Shown here: piece after piece, positions 24,187-32,901 of the stretch
Position numbering within the stretch: position 1 is the first letter of the stretch
Layout: each line of letters begins with the position of its first letter
Source: Chryseobacterium cupriresistens
GTDB taxonomy: Bacteria; Bacteroidota; Bacteroidia; Flavobacteriales; Weeksellaceae
DNA length: 64,000 nt
NCBI RefSeq assembly: GCF_046614675.1
Contig: NZ_JBKKJT010000001.1
Coordinates: 682,001-746,000, forward strand
Direction of reading: 5' to 3'
Program-made: the position numbers and the translations under genes
The notes under the pieces: generated by a model
Database searches by the model: none
The model's input: only the letters and a program-made list of their open reading frames with translations
Told to the model about the DNA's origin: nothing

Positions 24187-25905
24187 TTAATACACATCTT
24201 TAGCATATCTGCCGCTTAATTCCATTTCTTCCAGGTAGGTTACAGCATCTTCTTTGCTGCGTTTTCCTTCAGTCTGGATAATGGTGAGAAGCGTTTGTTC
24301 TACATCACGGGCCATTGGTTCTTTAGCACCGCATACATACACCGATGCTCCGCCTTCAAGCCAGTAAAATACTTCCTGGGCTTTTTGTTCCAACCTGTGC
24401 TGAACATATACTTTTTCAGCTGTATCTCTTGAAAAAGCGAGGTCTAAATGAGTCAGACTGCCTGTTTTGAGAAAATCCTGCAGCTCTGCCTGGTAAAGAA
24501 AATCTGAAACAAAATTCCTGTCCCCGAAAAACAGCCAGTTTCTTCCTTCTGCACCTGTGGCATCACGCTCCCAAAGGAATGACCTGAAGGGCGCAATCCC
24601 TGTTCCCGGACCAATCATGATGATATCTTTATCCGCTTCCGGCAATTTGAAATGTCCTGCTTCCTGAATATAAAACTCTATTTCCCCTCCTTCTTTAAAT
24701 TCACTCAGAAAGCCACTGCATAACCCATTATGTTTCTGATGGTCAATAAAAAATTCTGATTTAGCAACCGTAATATGAATTTCCGTATCACCATGAGCTT
24801 CCAGGGAAGAAGAAATGGAATACAGACGCGGTGCCTGAGCGGTTAATATCTGTAAGATTTCTTCAAATTCGTCTGCATTTTTTACGGGATAAATTCTAAG
24901 AAGATCAAGAAGACTTAATCTGACTTCCGGAATGGAATGCCCTGTTATTTTTGCATATTGAGCCACTACAGATTTAAGTAAATAGCTGATGTTAAGATGC
25001 TTGAGTAGAAGTTCTTCCACAGTGTCTGTAACTTTTGCTGTTTCAACCTGTTTTTTAGAATTAATTCCTGTGAGTGTAATAATCTCATCTACAACCTCTT
25101 TTGAATTGAAAGGGATCACTCCCAAAGCTGCACCTGGTTGATAACTAAGCGCTTCTTCTGTTTCAATTTCAATATGATAGGTTTCTTTTTCTGAGGTAAT
25201 ATCGTTAAGGTTGATGATGGCTGAAACTTTTCCCTGAAATTTCTTTCTTCCGGTAGAAACCTTTGGAGCTAAAGCATTTTTTGTACTCTGCACCGCATTT
25301 TTATTGACTGTTTCAAATACATGCTCTATCCAATGGGAAGCTTCCTGTTCGTAATCAATGTCACACTTTTTCAATGGAATAATACGCTGGGCACCTAATA
25401 TTTCAAAGCGTGAATCCACATCTTCTCCAGTCTGGCAGAACAGAGGGTAGCTACTGTCTCCCAATGCCAGAATTCCGTATTTAAGTCCGCTGAGATCAAT
25501 TTCATTTTCATGAATATAATCGTAGAATTTTTTAGCAAGAGCAGGCGGTTCACCTTCTCCCTGAGTACTGATGACGACAAAAAAGAACTCCTCTTTTGCA
25601 AGATCTTTAGGCTTATATTGGGAAAGGTCAGCCAGCTTTACCTGAAGCCCTTTTTTCTTCACGATACCGGCCAGTGCAGTAGCCAGTTTCTTACTGTTTC
25701 CGGTTTCTGTACCGTAAGCCAGCGTTATTTTCTTTACAGCATTCTGTGTAGTGGTATTCGTTTCCAGTGGTGGCAGAACGGCTGTAATTGAGGACCCTCC
25801 GGCAATACCCGCAAGATATCCGCTTGCCCAGATGGCTTCGTCTCTGGAGAGGTCTCCGGAGATTTGTTTTAATACATTTAATTTAGATTCAGACAGCATA
25901 TTCAA
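24187..25905 (-). CDS. cysJ: Sulfite reductase flavoprotein subunit
   Basis: The 572-residue protein has an FMN-binding flavodoxin domain (LAYGTETGNSKKLATALA; ISTQGEGEPP; LGDSSYPLFC), an FAD domain with the RLYSISSS motif and an NADPH site with GPGTGIAPFRSF. It ends with the usual aromatic C-terminus (ELSGRYAKDVY). It passes electrons from NADPH to CysI. Its first codons overlap the end of the upstream SUMT gene by 17 bases, showing translational coupling. Confidence 0.95.
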   Translation of the reverse strand: MNMLSESKLNVLKQISGDLSRDEAIWASGYLAGIAGGSSITAVLPPLETNTTTQNAVKKITLAYGTETGNSKKLATALAGIVKKKGLQVKLADLSQYKPKDLAKEEFFFVVISTQGEGEPPALAKKFYDYIHENEIDLSGLKYGILALGDSSYPLFCQTGEDVDSRFEILGAQRIIPLKKCDIDYEQEASHWIEHVFETVNKNAVQSTKNALAPKVSTGRKKFQGKVSAIINLNDITSEKETYHIEIETEEALSYQPGAALGVIPFNSKEVVDEIITLTGINSKKQVETAKVTDTVEELLLKHLNISYLLKSVVAQYAKITGHSIPEVRLSLLDLLRIYPVKNADEFEEILQILTAQAPRLYSISSSLEAHGDTEIHITVAKSEFFIDHQKHNGLCSGFLSEFKEGGEIEFYIQEAGHFKLPEADKDIIMIGPGTGIAPFRSFLWERDATGAEGRNWLFFGDRNFVSDFLYQAELQDFLKTGSLTHLDLAFSRDTAEKVYVQHRLEQKAQEVFYWLEGGASVYVCGAKEPMARDVEQTLLTIIQTEGKRSKEDAVTYLEEMELSGRYAKDVY

Positions 25906-26734
25906 AGAAATTTTGAGTTGTAGGGATTAGAGTTCCGTTTTCCACTGATTTGAAATAAAGACCTTCCTGCTCGGCATTTTCAAGCCATGAAAATTCTTCA
26001 TGGAGGTTTACAATTTTGCCCACTACCACCAATGAAGGGGAAGCAAAGTTTTTGTCTCCGAATTTTTCGTTAAAATCATCAAATGATGACGTATACACCT
26101 TCTGGAAAGGAGTCGTAGCCTGTTCAATGACTGCAATTTTTTTATCACCTGAAATCTGAAGTGCTTTCAGCTTTTCCACAAGAGGAGTAAGGTTTCCTTT
26201 AGACATATAGAAAACAAGGGTATCATTGGTGAGAGCAAGTTCTTTCCAATACTCTTCAGTTACAATCTCTGATTTATAGTACGTCAGAAAACGAACGGAT
26301 GTGGAATATCCTCTGGCCGTTAAAGGCATCCCTGCAAATGCTGCCGCACCTAAAGCGGCTGTAATTCCCGGAATGACTTCGTAAGGAATATGATTTTCTT
26401 TTAAAGCCTGTAACTCATCAAGAATATTCGAGAATATGGAAACATCCCCTCCTTTGAGTCTTACAATCGTTTTATTCTGACGAGCATATTCCACCATTAA
26501 AGTATTGATATGAGACTGAGGGGTGGAAGCATTTTTGCTGCATTCTTTGCCTACATAAATAATTTCTGTGTCTTTATTGACGTAGGTTTCCAGAATCTCA
26601 GGACTTACAAGACGGTCGCATAAGACAACGTCTGCTTCTGCGATTGCTTTTACAGCTTTTACAGTGATCAGTTCAGGGTTGCCGGGCCCTGCACCGATAA
26701 GGAAGACCTTTGGTGATTTTATATTTGTTTTCAT
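25889..26734 (-). CDS. cobA: Uroporphyrinogen-III C-methyltransferase (SUMT)
   Basis: The 281-residue protein has the tetrapyrrole methylase motifs: FLIGAGPGNPELITVKA at the N-terminus, VRLKGGDVSIFS, and EVIPGITAALGAAAFAGMPLTARG. It makes precorrin-2 by two SAM-dependent methylations, the first step from uroporphyrinogen III to siroheme. Its partner activity is in the CysG-TSUP fusion of the same cluster. It is the equivalent of the C-terminal half of enterobacterial CysG, here as a separate gene. It overlaps cysJ and follows cysK after 23 bases. Confidence 0.95.
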   Translation of the reverse strand: MKTNIKSPKVFLIGAGPGNPELITVKAVKAIAEADVVLCDRLVSPEILETYVNKDTEIIYVGKECSKNASTPQSHINTLMVEYARQNKTIVRLKGGDVSIFSNILDELQALKENHIPYEVIPGITAALGAAAFAGMPLTARGYSTSVRFLTYYKSEIVTEEYWKELALTNDTLVFYMSKGNLTPLVEKLKALQISGDKKIAVIEQATTPFQKVYTSSFDDFNEKFGDKNFASPSLVVVGKIVNLHEEFSWLENAEQEGLYFKSVENGTLIPTTQNFFEYAV

Positions 26735-26757
26735 TGAAGTAGTTGTTAATTAAGGAA

Positions 26758-27669
26758 TTAGAAAAGTCCTTCTACCGACAGATATCTCTCTCCGGTATCG
26801 TAATTAATTGTCAGGATTTTAGCGTTAGGTGGTATTTCCGGTAAATGTTTGGCGATGGCTGCTAAAGCGGCTCCTGTGGAAACTCCGACAAAAAGACCTT
26901 CTTTTTTAGCTGCGTTAAGGGCATATTCATAAGCTTCTTCTTTGCCTACTGTAATCACTCCGTCTAAAAGAGTAATATCCAGAATGGAAGGTACAAAGCC
27001 TGCTCCTAATCCCTGTAACGGGTGTGGTGCCGGGTTTCCTCCACTTAATACAGGAGATAATTCCGGTTCTACAGCAATTACTTTTACGTTAGGAAATTTA
27101 TCTTTAACCACTTTTGCTATTCCGGTGATATGTCCTCCGGTTCCTACTCCGGTAATGATATAATCAAGGCCGTCCGGAAAGTCTTTTAAAATTTCCTGAG
27201 CGGTGGTTTCTACATGTACTTTTACATTAGCAGGATTGTCAAACTGTCTGGGAATCCATGAGTTGGGTGTTTCTTCAGCAAGCTCATTGGCTTTTTCAAT
27301 AGCCCCTTTCATTCCTTTTTCTCTTGGGGTAAGCACAAATTCTGCTCCGTACGCTTCCATGATTTTCCGACGTTCTATACTCATGCTTTCAGGCATAACA
27401 AGGATTAGCTTATACCCTTTTACGGCAGCAGCCAAAGCGAGTCCTATCCCTGTATTTCCGCTGGTAGGCTCTATGATAACGCTGTCTTTATGTAATAATC
27501 CTTTGGCTTCTGCATCTTCAATCATCGCCAGTCCGATTCTGTCTTTAATGCTTCCGCCGGGATTGTTTTTTTCAAGTTTGATCCAGATTTCATGATCTGA
27601 ACCGAAGAGTTTGTTGATTTTCACGACGGGTGTATTCCCAATCGTTTCTAATGCATTCTGAAATTTCAT
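26758..27669 (-). CDS. cysK: Cysteine synthase (O-acetylserine sulfhydrylase)
   Basis: The 303-residue PLP enzyme has the catalytic lysine in NNPGGSIKDRIGLAM, the substrate loop PTSGNTGIGLA and the phosphate-binding GVGTGGHITG. It joins O-acetylserine and sulfide to give cysteine. It follows the serine acetyltransferase gene after 27 bases, so the two probably act as the usual cysteine synthase pair. CysK versus CysM cannot be fully settled from sequence alone, but length and motifs favour the A type. Confidence 0.95.
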   Translation of the reverse strand: MKFQNALETIGNTPVVKINKLFGSDHEIWIKLEKNNPGGSIKDRIGLAMIEDAEAKGLLHKDSVIIEPTSGNTGIGLALAAAVKGYKLILVMPESMSIERRKIMEAYGAEFVLTPREKGMKGAIEKANELAEETPNSWIPRQFDNPANVKVHVETTAQEILKDFPDGLDYIITGVGTGGHITGIAKVVKDKFPNVKVIAVEPELSPVLSGGNPAPHPLQGLGAGFVPSILDITLLDGVITVGKEEAYEYALNAAKKEGLFVGVSTGAALAAIAKHLPEIPPNAKILTINYDTGERYLSVEGLF

Positions 27670-27696
27670 ATCAATGTACTTTTTATTTTTGTTTTT

Positions 27697-28527
27697 TTAG
27701 ATCACAAAGGTTAATGATTCCGGTAATGAAGAATTATCCTTTATTTTTATTTCACTTTTGTGGTAAACCAGAGAGTTGGCAGGAACATTCTGTGTAACCC
27801 AGACATTTCCTCCGATAATACTTTCCCTGCCTATGGTAGTTTCGCCTCCCAGAATAGTAGCTCCCGAATAGATAATCACATCATCTTCAATATTGGGGTG
27901 TCTTTTCTGATGGGCTTTTTCTTTGGAAACATTCAAAGCTCCGAGGGTTACTCCCTGATAGATTTTGACATTATTTCCGATAATCGTTGTTTCTCCGATC
28001 ACAATTCCTGTTCCGTGATCAATGAAAAAAGACTTTCCGATGGTGGCTCCCGGATGAATATCAATTCCCGTTTTACTGTGGGCATATTCTGAGATGACCC
28101 TTGGTAAAATTTTCACTTCCTGACTCCAGAGCTGATGCGAGATACGATAGACATACGTGGCAAAAAAGCCGGGATATGCCAGGTATACTTCTTCCAGTGA
28201 GTCAGCGGCAGGATCAAATTCCAGAATGGATTTTGCATCCAGTACCAGCTGATCATAGAGTTGTGGTAAAGCTTCAAAAAAACGATTAACCTGTTTTTCG
28301 GTAATAATTTTATCTCCTGTTACCGTATTGATAAGGTCTGAAAGTGTTTTCTGGAGCGCTTCAAAATTTCTTTTCAGCTGATCTTCAGTATTGTCATCCT
28401 GAGGAAGGAAGAGTGTTTCATACAAATCCTTGACCCATTTTTTTGTCTTTATTTTATCAAAGAATCCATGAATACTATTGTGTTTGGTCTGGTGAATTCT
28501 TTCTATGAGTTGATCGGAAATTGCCAT
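27697..28527 (-). CDS. cysE: Serine O-acetyltransferase
   Basis: The 276-residue protein has an N-terminal helical domain and a C-terminal left-handed beta-helix of hexapeptide repeats (IDIHPGATIGKSFFIDHGTGIVIGETTIIGNN region). The catalytic Asp-His pair is in FIDHGTG. It makes O-acetylserine from serine and acetyl-CoA. The end (SSLPESLTFVI) ends in the Ile typical of forms that bind the cysteine synthase active site, suggesting complex formation. It follows cysN after 6 bases. Confidence 0.93.
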   Translation of the reverse strand: MAISDQLIERIHQTKHNSIHGFFDKIKTKKWVKDLYETLFLPQDDNTEDQLKRNFEALQKTLSDLINTVTGDKIITEKQVNRFFEALPQLYDQLVLDAKSILEFDPAADSLEEVYLAYPGFFATYVYRISHQLWSQEVKILPRVISEYAHSKTGIDIHPGATIGKSFFIDHGTGIVIGETTIIGNNVKIYQGVTLGALNVSKEKAHQKRHPNIEDDVIIYSGATILGGETTIGRESIIGGNVWVTQNVPANSLVYHKSEIKIKDNSSLPESLTFVI

Positions 28528-28533
28528 TTTTTT

Positions 28534-29772
28534 CTATTGAATTATGCAGGCTGCTACCGTTGAATTGGACGTTTCATCCACCAGAATGGCAGAGCCCGTT
28601 GTTTTATTATTGGTAAAGCTGTCATAGACCAAAGGCTGTGCCGTTCGCAGGGTAACTTTTACAATTTCATTCAGTTTGATCTCTCCATCGGCCTGTTCCC
28701 TTATAAGAGTATTCACATTGATCTTGTAATCAACCTCTTTTACTACTGCTTTTATCAGTCTGCTGTTTTGCTGCAAAAGGTATTTGTTTCCTGGCTGCAA
28801 CGGTTTCTGATCCAGCCAGCATAAAAGGATTTCAAGATCTTTTTCAACGGTGGGAACATGTTCTTCCGTGGCAAAAATATCTCCACGGCTGATATCAACA
28901 TCATGAGCAAGATGAATAACGGCTGGCTGGCCTTCAAAGGCTTCTTCTTTTTCAATGCCATTGATCTCAATTTTGGTGATTTCAGTGGTCAGGTCCGCCG
29001 GAAGAATGTGAATTTTATCTCCTTTGGTGAACTTTCCGCTTAATATTTGTCCGGCATATCCTCTGTAATCATGCAGTTCTTCAGTTTGAGGACGAATCAC
29101 GTACTGAACCTGAAAACGGCTTCCGTTATTTTTTTCTTCATGTAAAGTTACTTCTTCAAGATATTCCAGAAGGGAAGTTCCTTCATACCATTCTGTTCTG
29201 GAAGATTTTGAAACAATATTATCTCCTTTTAATGCGGAGATCGGGAAATAACTTACGTCATTCAGTCCAAGATTTTCAGCAATTTTTGCATATTCTGATT
29301 TTATGTTTTCAAAGACTTCTTCAGAATAATCCACCATATCCATTTTATTGATGGCTACAGCTACTTTCTTTAATTGTAATAAAGAGGCGATGATGGAATG
29401 CCTTCTGGTTTGTTCAATCACGCCTTTTCGTGCATCAATCAGAATAACCATCAGATCTGAGTTGGATGCTCCGGTGATCATATTCCGGGTATATTGTACA
29501 TGACCGGGAGCATCGGCGATGATAAATTTTCTTTTTGCCGTTGAAAAATAGCGGTAGGCAACATCAATGGTGATTCCCTGTTCTCTTTCTGCACGCAGAC
29601 CATCTGTTAAAAGAGCAAGGTCTACTCCGTCTTCATTTTTGTTTTTAGAATGTTTTTCAAGGACTTCCAACTGGTCCTGCAAAATACTTTTGCTATCGTA
29701 AAGCAGTCTGCCGATAAGGGTACTTTTACCGTCATCCACGCTTCCTGCTGTTATAAATCTTAATATATCCAT
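28534..29772 (-). CDS. cysN: Sulfate adenylyltransferase large subunit (GTPase)
   Basis: The 412-residue protein is an EF-Tu-like GTPase: P-loop TAGSVDDGKSTLIGRLLYD, the ADAPGHVQYTRNM switch II and NKMD. Beta-barrel domains follow. It couples GTP hydrolysis to APS formation by CysD. It stops without the C-terminal APS kinase domain found in CysNC fusions, and no separate cysC is in the window. A 94-base spacer with AT-rich inverted repeats separates it from cysD. Confidence 0.95.
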   Translation of the reverse strand: MDILRFITAGSVDDGKSTLIGRLLYDSKSILQDQLEVLEKHSKNKNEDGVDLALLTDGLRAEREQGITIDVAYRYFSTAKRKFIIADAPGHVQYTRNMITGASNSDLMVILIDARKGVIEQTRRHSIIASLLQLKKVAVAINKMDMVDYSEEVFENIKSEYAKIAENLGLNDVSYFPISALKGDNIVSKSSRTEWYEGTSLLEYLEEVTLHEEKNNGSRFQVQYVIRPQTEELHDYRGYAGQILSGKFTKGDKIHILPADLTTEITKIEINGIEKEEAFEGQPAVIHLAHDVDISRGDIFATEEHVPTVEKDLEILLCWLDQKPLQPGNKYLLQQNSRLIKAVVKEVDYKINVNTLIREQADGEIKLNEIVKVTLRTAQPLVYDSFTNNKTTGSAILVDETSNSTVAACIIQ

Positions 29773-29866
29773 CCGATTGTAATTATAAATGATAAGTGAT
29801 AAATTATGAATGATAATTGATGAAAATACTTTGTGTAATCATTAATCAATTATCTTTTATCATTGA
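29773..29866. repeat. AT-rich inverted repeat between cysD and cysN
   Basis: AATGATAATTGAT on the left pairs with ATCAATTATC and a nearby TATCATT on the right, with an AAATACTTTG loop. It has no coding potential and could be a processing or attenuation hairpin in the operon transcript. Confidence 0.45.
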
Positions 29867-30775
29867 CTAAAAATAGCCTCCTTTTTTTCTGTCCTCCATA
29901 GCGGCTTCTGTTACCCTGTCATCAATTCTGGTTTCGCCACGCTCTGAGATTCTTGTAGCTACGATTTCTTCGATAACGGCATCTATCGTAACAGCATTAG
30001 ATTCCACAGCTGCAGTACAGGTCATATCTCCTACGGTGCGGTAACGGATTTTCTTAGTAGTAATGACGTCTTCCGGTTCTAAAACCACATGGGAAGAATT
30101 GGCCAGCCACTGTCCGTTGAAATCGATTACTTCTCTTTCATGCGAAAAATAGATGGAAGGAAGTGCAATTTTTTCTCTTCGGATATAATTCCAGATGTCA
30201 AGCTCTGTCCAGTTGCTGATAGGGAAAACCCTTACATTTTCTCCTTTGTGAATCTTTCCGTTAAAGATATTCCAAAGTTCAGGACGCTGAAGTTTAGGAT
30301 CCCACTGCCCAAATTCATCACGAACGGAGAAGATCCTTTCTTTGGCCCGGGCTTTTTCCTCATCTCTTCTGGCTCCTCCTATGCAGGCATCGAATTCAAA
30401 TTCTTCAATAGTATCAAGAAGAGTGTAGGTTTGCAGCCAGTTTCTGCTCGGGAATTTACCTTTAGCCTCAGTCAGTTTTTTACTTTTTATCGTGTCTTCC
30501 ACTTTCCTAACGACCAGATTCACATCTAGCTGTTCCACCAGCTGATCACGGAAATCCAAAACCTCCTGAAAGTTGTGTCCCGTATCTACATGAACAAATG
30601 TAAACGGAATTTTTCCGTGGAAGAAGGCCTTTCTTGCCAGATGCGCCAGTACGATACTGTCTTTTCCTCCACTGAATAACAACGCCGGACGTTCAAACTG
30701 GCCTGCGACTTCTCTTAATATATAAATAGATTCGGCTTCTAACTGATCTAAATAATTTAAATGATGTATTGACAT
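29867..30775 (-). CDS. cysD: Sulfate adenylyltransferase small subunit
   Basis: The 302-residue protein starts at MSIHHLNYLDQLEAE; an upstream ATG adds 12 residues that do not belong to the family. The ATP pyrophosphatase PP-loop is FSGGKDSIVLAHLARKAF, and the CIGGARRDEEKARAKERIFS and FPISNWTELDIWNYI segments are conserved. With CysN it forms APS from sulfate and ATP. It follows cysH after 11 bases. Confidence 0.95.
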   Translation of the reverse strand: MSIHHLNYLDQLEAESIYILREVAGQFERPALLFSGGKDSIVLAHLARKAFFHGKIPFTFVHVDTGHNFQEVLDFRDQLVEQLDVNLVVRKVEDTIKSKKLTEAKGKFPSRNWLQTYTLLDTIEEFEFDACIGGARRDEEKARAKERIFSVRDEFGQWDPKLQRPELWNIFNGKIHKGENVRVFPISNWTELDIWNYIRREKIALPSIYFSHEREVIDFNGQWLANSSHVVLEPEDVITTKKIRYRTVGDMTCTAAVESNAVTIDAVIEEIVATRISERGETRIDDRVTEAAMEDRKKGGYF

Positions 30776-30786
30776 GTTTTTCTTTT

Positions 30787-31500
30787 TTATTGATGAATAT
30801 GCAGACCGCATTCTTTTTTATTGGCATCTTCCCACCACCAACGGCCTGCTCTGAAATCTTCTCCTTCCTTGATCGCTCTGGTACAGGGCTCACATCCTAT
30901 GCTCACAAATCCTTTTTTATGAAGGTGATTGTAAGGTAAATGATGATCTTTTACATACGTTGTTACCTGTTCTGTGGTCCAGTGAAGGATGGGATGAAAT
31001 TTGATAATTTTATTATCAGGATCCCACTCCAGCTGAGGCATATTCTGTCTGTTGGGAGAATGTTCGGATCTCAGACCTGTAATCCATACTTCATAGCCTT
31101 CCAACGCTTTTCTTAAAGGATGAACCTTTCGGATTGTACAGCATGCTTTCCTTTTTTCTACAGATTGATAGAATGAATCAGGGCCGTTTTCTGTTACAAA
31201 TTCCCTAAGCTCTTCCGTATCCGGATAATAAGCTTTGATGTTCTTTTTAAAGAAAGCCCTGGTGGAAGTCCAGGTTTCATAAGTCTGTTCAAAAAGTCTT
31301 CCCGTATCCAGGGTGAATATTTCAATATTTAAATCTTTAATCAGATGAGTGATGACCTGATCCTCGTAACTGAAACTGGTTGAAAAGATCACTTTACCCG
31401 GGAATCTTTCAGTCAGTATTTGCAGTGCATTAGTTTGAAAAGAAGCTTCATCAGCCTCTTTTACAAGATTTTCGAATTCATTTTTCAGACTGTTTTCCAT
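30787..31500 (-). CDS. cysH: Adenylyl-sulfate (APS) reductase, CysH family
   Basis: The 237-residue protein has the PP-loop-like FSTSFSYEDQVITHLI and the C-terminal catalytic KKECGLH with C231. It also has C120-C121 and C203-x-x-C206, the four [4Fe-4S] ligands of APS reductases, absent from PAPS-specific CysH. Direct reduction of APS to sulfite is therefore predicted, which fits the lack of APS kinase in the cluster. It is the first gene of the minus-strand cys operon. Automatic labels often call this family 'phosphoadenylyl-sulfate reductase'. Confidence 0.93.
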   Translation of the reverse strand: MENSLKNEFENLVKEADEASFQTNALQILTERFPGKVIFSTSFSYEDQVITHLIKDLNIEIFTLDTGRLFEQTYETWTSTRAFFKKNIKAYYPDTEELREFVTENGPDSFYQSVEKRKACCTIRKVHPLRKALEGYEVWITGLRSEHSPNRQNMPQLEWDPDNKIIKFHPILHWTTEQVTTYVKDHHLPYNHLHKKGFVSIGCEPCTRAIKEGEDFRAGRWWWEDANKKECGLHIHQ

Positions 31501-31523
31501 TTTGAATTGAGATTTAAGTCTTG

Positions 31524-31569
31524 CAAATATATATAAAATTCTATAACTCCTATCAAAATAGTAGAATTT
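31524..31569 (-). promoter_or_regulatory. cys operon promoter with candidate operator
   Basis: On the minus strand TTG (31554-31556) is followed after 22 bases by TATATTTG (31524-31531), a TAnnTTTG match. An inverted repeat AAATTCTA (31536-31543) / TAGAATTT (31562-31569) spans the promoter, with CTAT/ATAG inside it. It is a plausible site for the adjacent Rrf2 regulator, but such palindromes also arise by chance in AT-rich DNA. Confidence 0.5.
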
Positions 31570-31583
31570 AAATAAAAAAAATT

Positions 31584-32000
31584 TTATTCTTTATTGATGA
31601 ACTTGGTTAAGGTAGCTTCCATCATGCTTTTTCTGGTCTTTTCACGAACGATCATAAGTTCTTTCCTCAGATAGCATACTGCTTCGTCTACACAATCATC
31701 ACATGCTTCGTAAAAGTTTAAAGAAACACAAGGGGTAAGAGCAATAGGGCCATCGAAAATACGGTAAATATCTGCTAATGAAACTTCATCGGGTGATTTT
31801 AAAAGATAATACCCGCCTACTTTGCCTTGCTTGCTGTTAACGAGTTTGGCTCTTTTTAGTTCGAGAAGAATCTGTTCCAGAAATTTCTTGGGAATGTTTT
31901 CGTCCTGTGCAATAACGGAAGTTGGCAGAAAGCCCTGGTTATAATTCCTTGCTAATCTGACCATTGCTTTAAGCGCATATTTGCAACGTTTCGACATCAT
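31584..32000 (-). CDS. Rrf2-family transcriptional regulator
   Basis: The 138-residue protein has an N-terminal winged helix (KYALKAMVRLAR; SVIAQDENIPKKFLEQILLELKRAKLV; QGKVGGYYLLKSP). The later part has four cysteines, C91, C100, C103 and C109, in a pattern seen in Fe-S-binding or metal-binding Rrf2 members. It sits 83 bases upstream of the cys operon on the same strand, analogous to CymR control of cysteine genes in Firmicutes. It likely senses cysteine supply or Fe-S status. An alternative start is one codon downstream. Confidence 0.9.
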   Translation of the reverse strand: MMSKRCKYALKAMVRLARNYNQGFLPTSVIAQDENIPKKFLEQILLELKRAKLVNSKQGKVGGYYLLKSPDEVSLADIYRIFDGPIALTPCVSLNFYEACDDCVDEAVCYLRKELMIVREKTRKSMMEATLTKFINKE

Positions 32001-32068
32001 AATTCCTGCAAGTTATGATAAATTATCTGATAAATGAAATGTTTTTATAGCTGAAAACTTTGTATTTT

Positions 32069-32190
32069 AACCACAAAAGATAAAAACACTTAAGTTGATT
32101 TTAAGTACAGATAAACTGCTGAGAAGTTCACTTAAGTTTAAAAATCGAAGATTTTTAAAATACACAAACATCTGTGTAAATCCGTGAAAT
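32069..32190. repeat. Degenerate MITE-like element, copy 3
   Basis: AACCACAAAAGATAAAAACACTTAAG and the core AGTTCACTTAAGTTTAAAAATC with an AAAATC/GATTTTT hairpin resemble copies 1 and 2, but the right half has diverged and ends near CTGTGG. It lies between the Rrf2 regulator and an acetyltransferase gene. Confidence 0.55.
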
Positions 32191-32205
32191 CTGTGGGAAA
32201 AGCTA

Positions 32206-32259
32206 ACCACCCCGTCAAAAATTCTTTGAATTTTCACCACCTCTCCACAAGAGTGGAAT
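32206..32259 (-). repeat. GGGGTGG hairpin repeat, copy 2 (variant stem)
   Basis: ACCACCCCGTCAAAAATTCTTTGAATTTTC is the reverse complement of the core of copies 1 and 3. The hairpin end is altered (CCTCTCCACAAGAGTGG). An open frame across it merely reads the repeat. Confidence 0.8.
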
Positions 32260-32293
32260 TCTAAGCCCTCCGTCTGTAATATGAGCCACAAGT

Positions 32294-32788
32294 TTACTCT
32301 TTCTGTAAAACAAAATACGCCAGTTCCCTATCTTCTCGTGCAAGATTTTCAACTCTTTTAAAGCCGCTTTTCAAAAGTACTTTTTGGGACCCGATATTAT
32401 CAAGATCCGTTACTGCTACGATATCTTTCTGATGATTTATTGATAAACAGTGGTCAACAAGCGCTTTACAAACTTCCGTTCCGAGGCCTTTTCCCCAATA
32501 ATTTTCTCCTAAAGTATAGCCTATTTCCAGCTGATCTGGATTGTCGAGAAAGATTCTGGCCAGACACATTCCTACAAAATCACTGTTCTGGGGATGGAAA
32601 ATTCCCCATCTGCTGAATGGTCCCTCTTCATAATCTGCCAATGCTTTGTCAAACATTTCTTTATATTCTTCCGGGGTTTTGTAAGGCAGATATCGGGTTA
32701 CATTTTCATTTTCAAAAAGAGTGGAAAATAATGAAAATTCTTCAGGGGTAAATTCACGGATAATGATCCTGTCGTTTTTATAATGCAT
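32294..32788 (-). CDS. GNAT-family N-acetyltransferase
   Basis: The 164-residue protein has the RimJ/RimL-like fold: IIREFTPEEF at the start, the acetyl-CoA loop GYTLGENYWGKGLGTEVCKALVDHC, and the late DLDNIGSQKVLLKSGFK segment. It transfers an acetyl group to an unknown amine. It is transcribed alone, between repeats and the terminator of the M43 protease gene. Confidence 0.88.
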   Translation of the reverse strand: MHYKNDRIIIREFTPEEFSLFSTLFENENVTRYLPYKTPEEYKEMFDKALADYEEGPFSRWGIFHPQNSDFVGMCLARIFLDNPDQLEIGYTLGENYWGKGLGTEVCKALVDHCLSINHQKDIVAVTDLDNIGSQKVLLKSGFKRVENLAREDRELAYFVLQKE

Positions 32789-32849
32789 GGAATATTGTTA
32801 TCAAAGAATAAAATTACATAAATAAATGAAGAACTGCTCATAAACAGGA

Positions 32850-32881
32850 TAAAAAAATTGGGCTTACAATGAAGCCCAATC
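32850..32881 (-). terminator. Terminator of the M43 protease gene
   Basis: On the minus strand ATTGGGCTTCATTGTAAGCCCAAT forms a 9-bp stem with a short loop and is followed by seven T. It lies 20 bases after the protease stop codon. Confidence 0.88.
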
Positions 32882-32901
32882 AACTGCATATGGATACTAA
32901 A

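Noticed and set aside
31536..31569. Reading the cys-promoter palindrome as a transcription terminator
   Set aside because: Stem arms are 18 bases apart, AU-rich, and lie within a promoter rather than after a gene.
32067..32291. 74-codon minus-strand frame
   Set aside because: It is made of two repeats (MITE copy 3 and the GGGGTGG repeat) and has no independent coding support.
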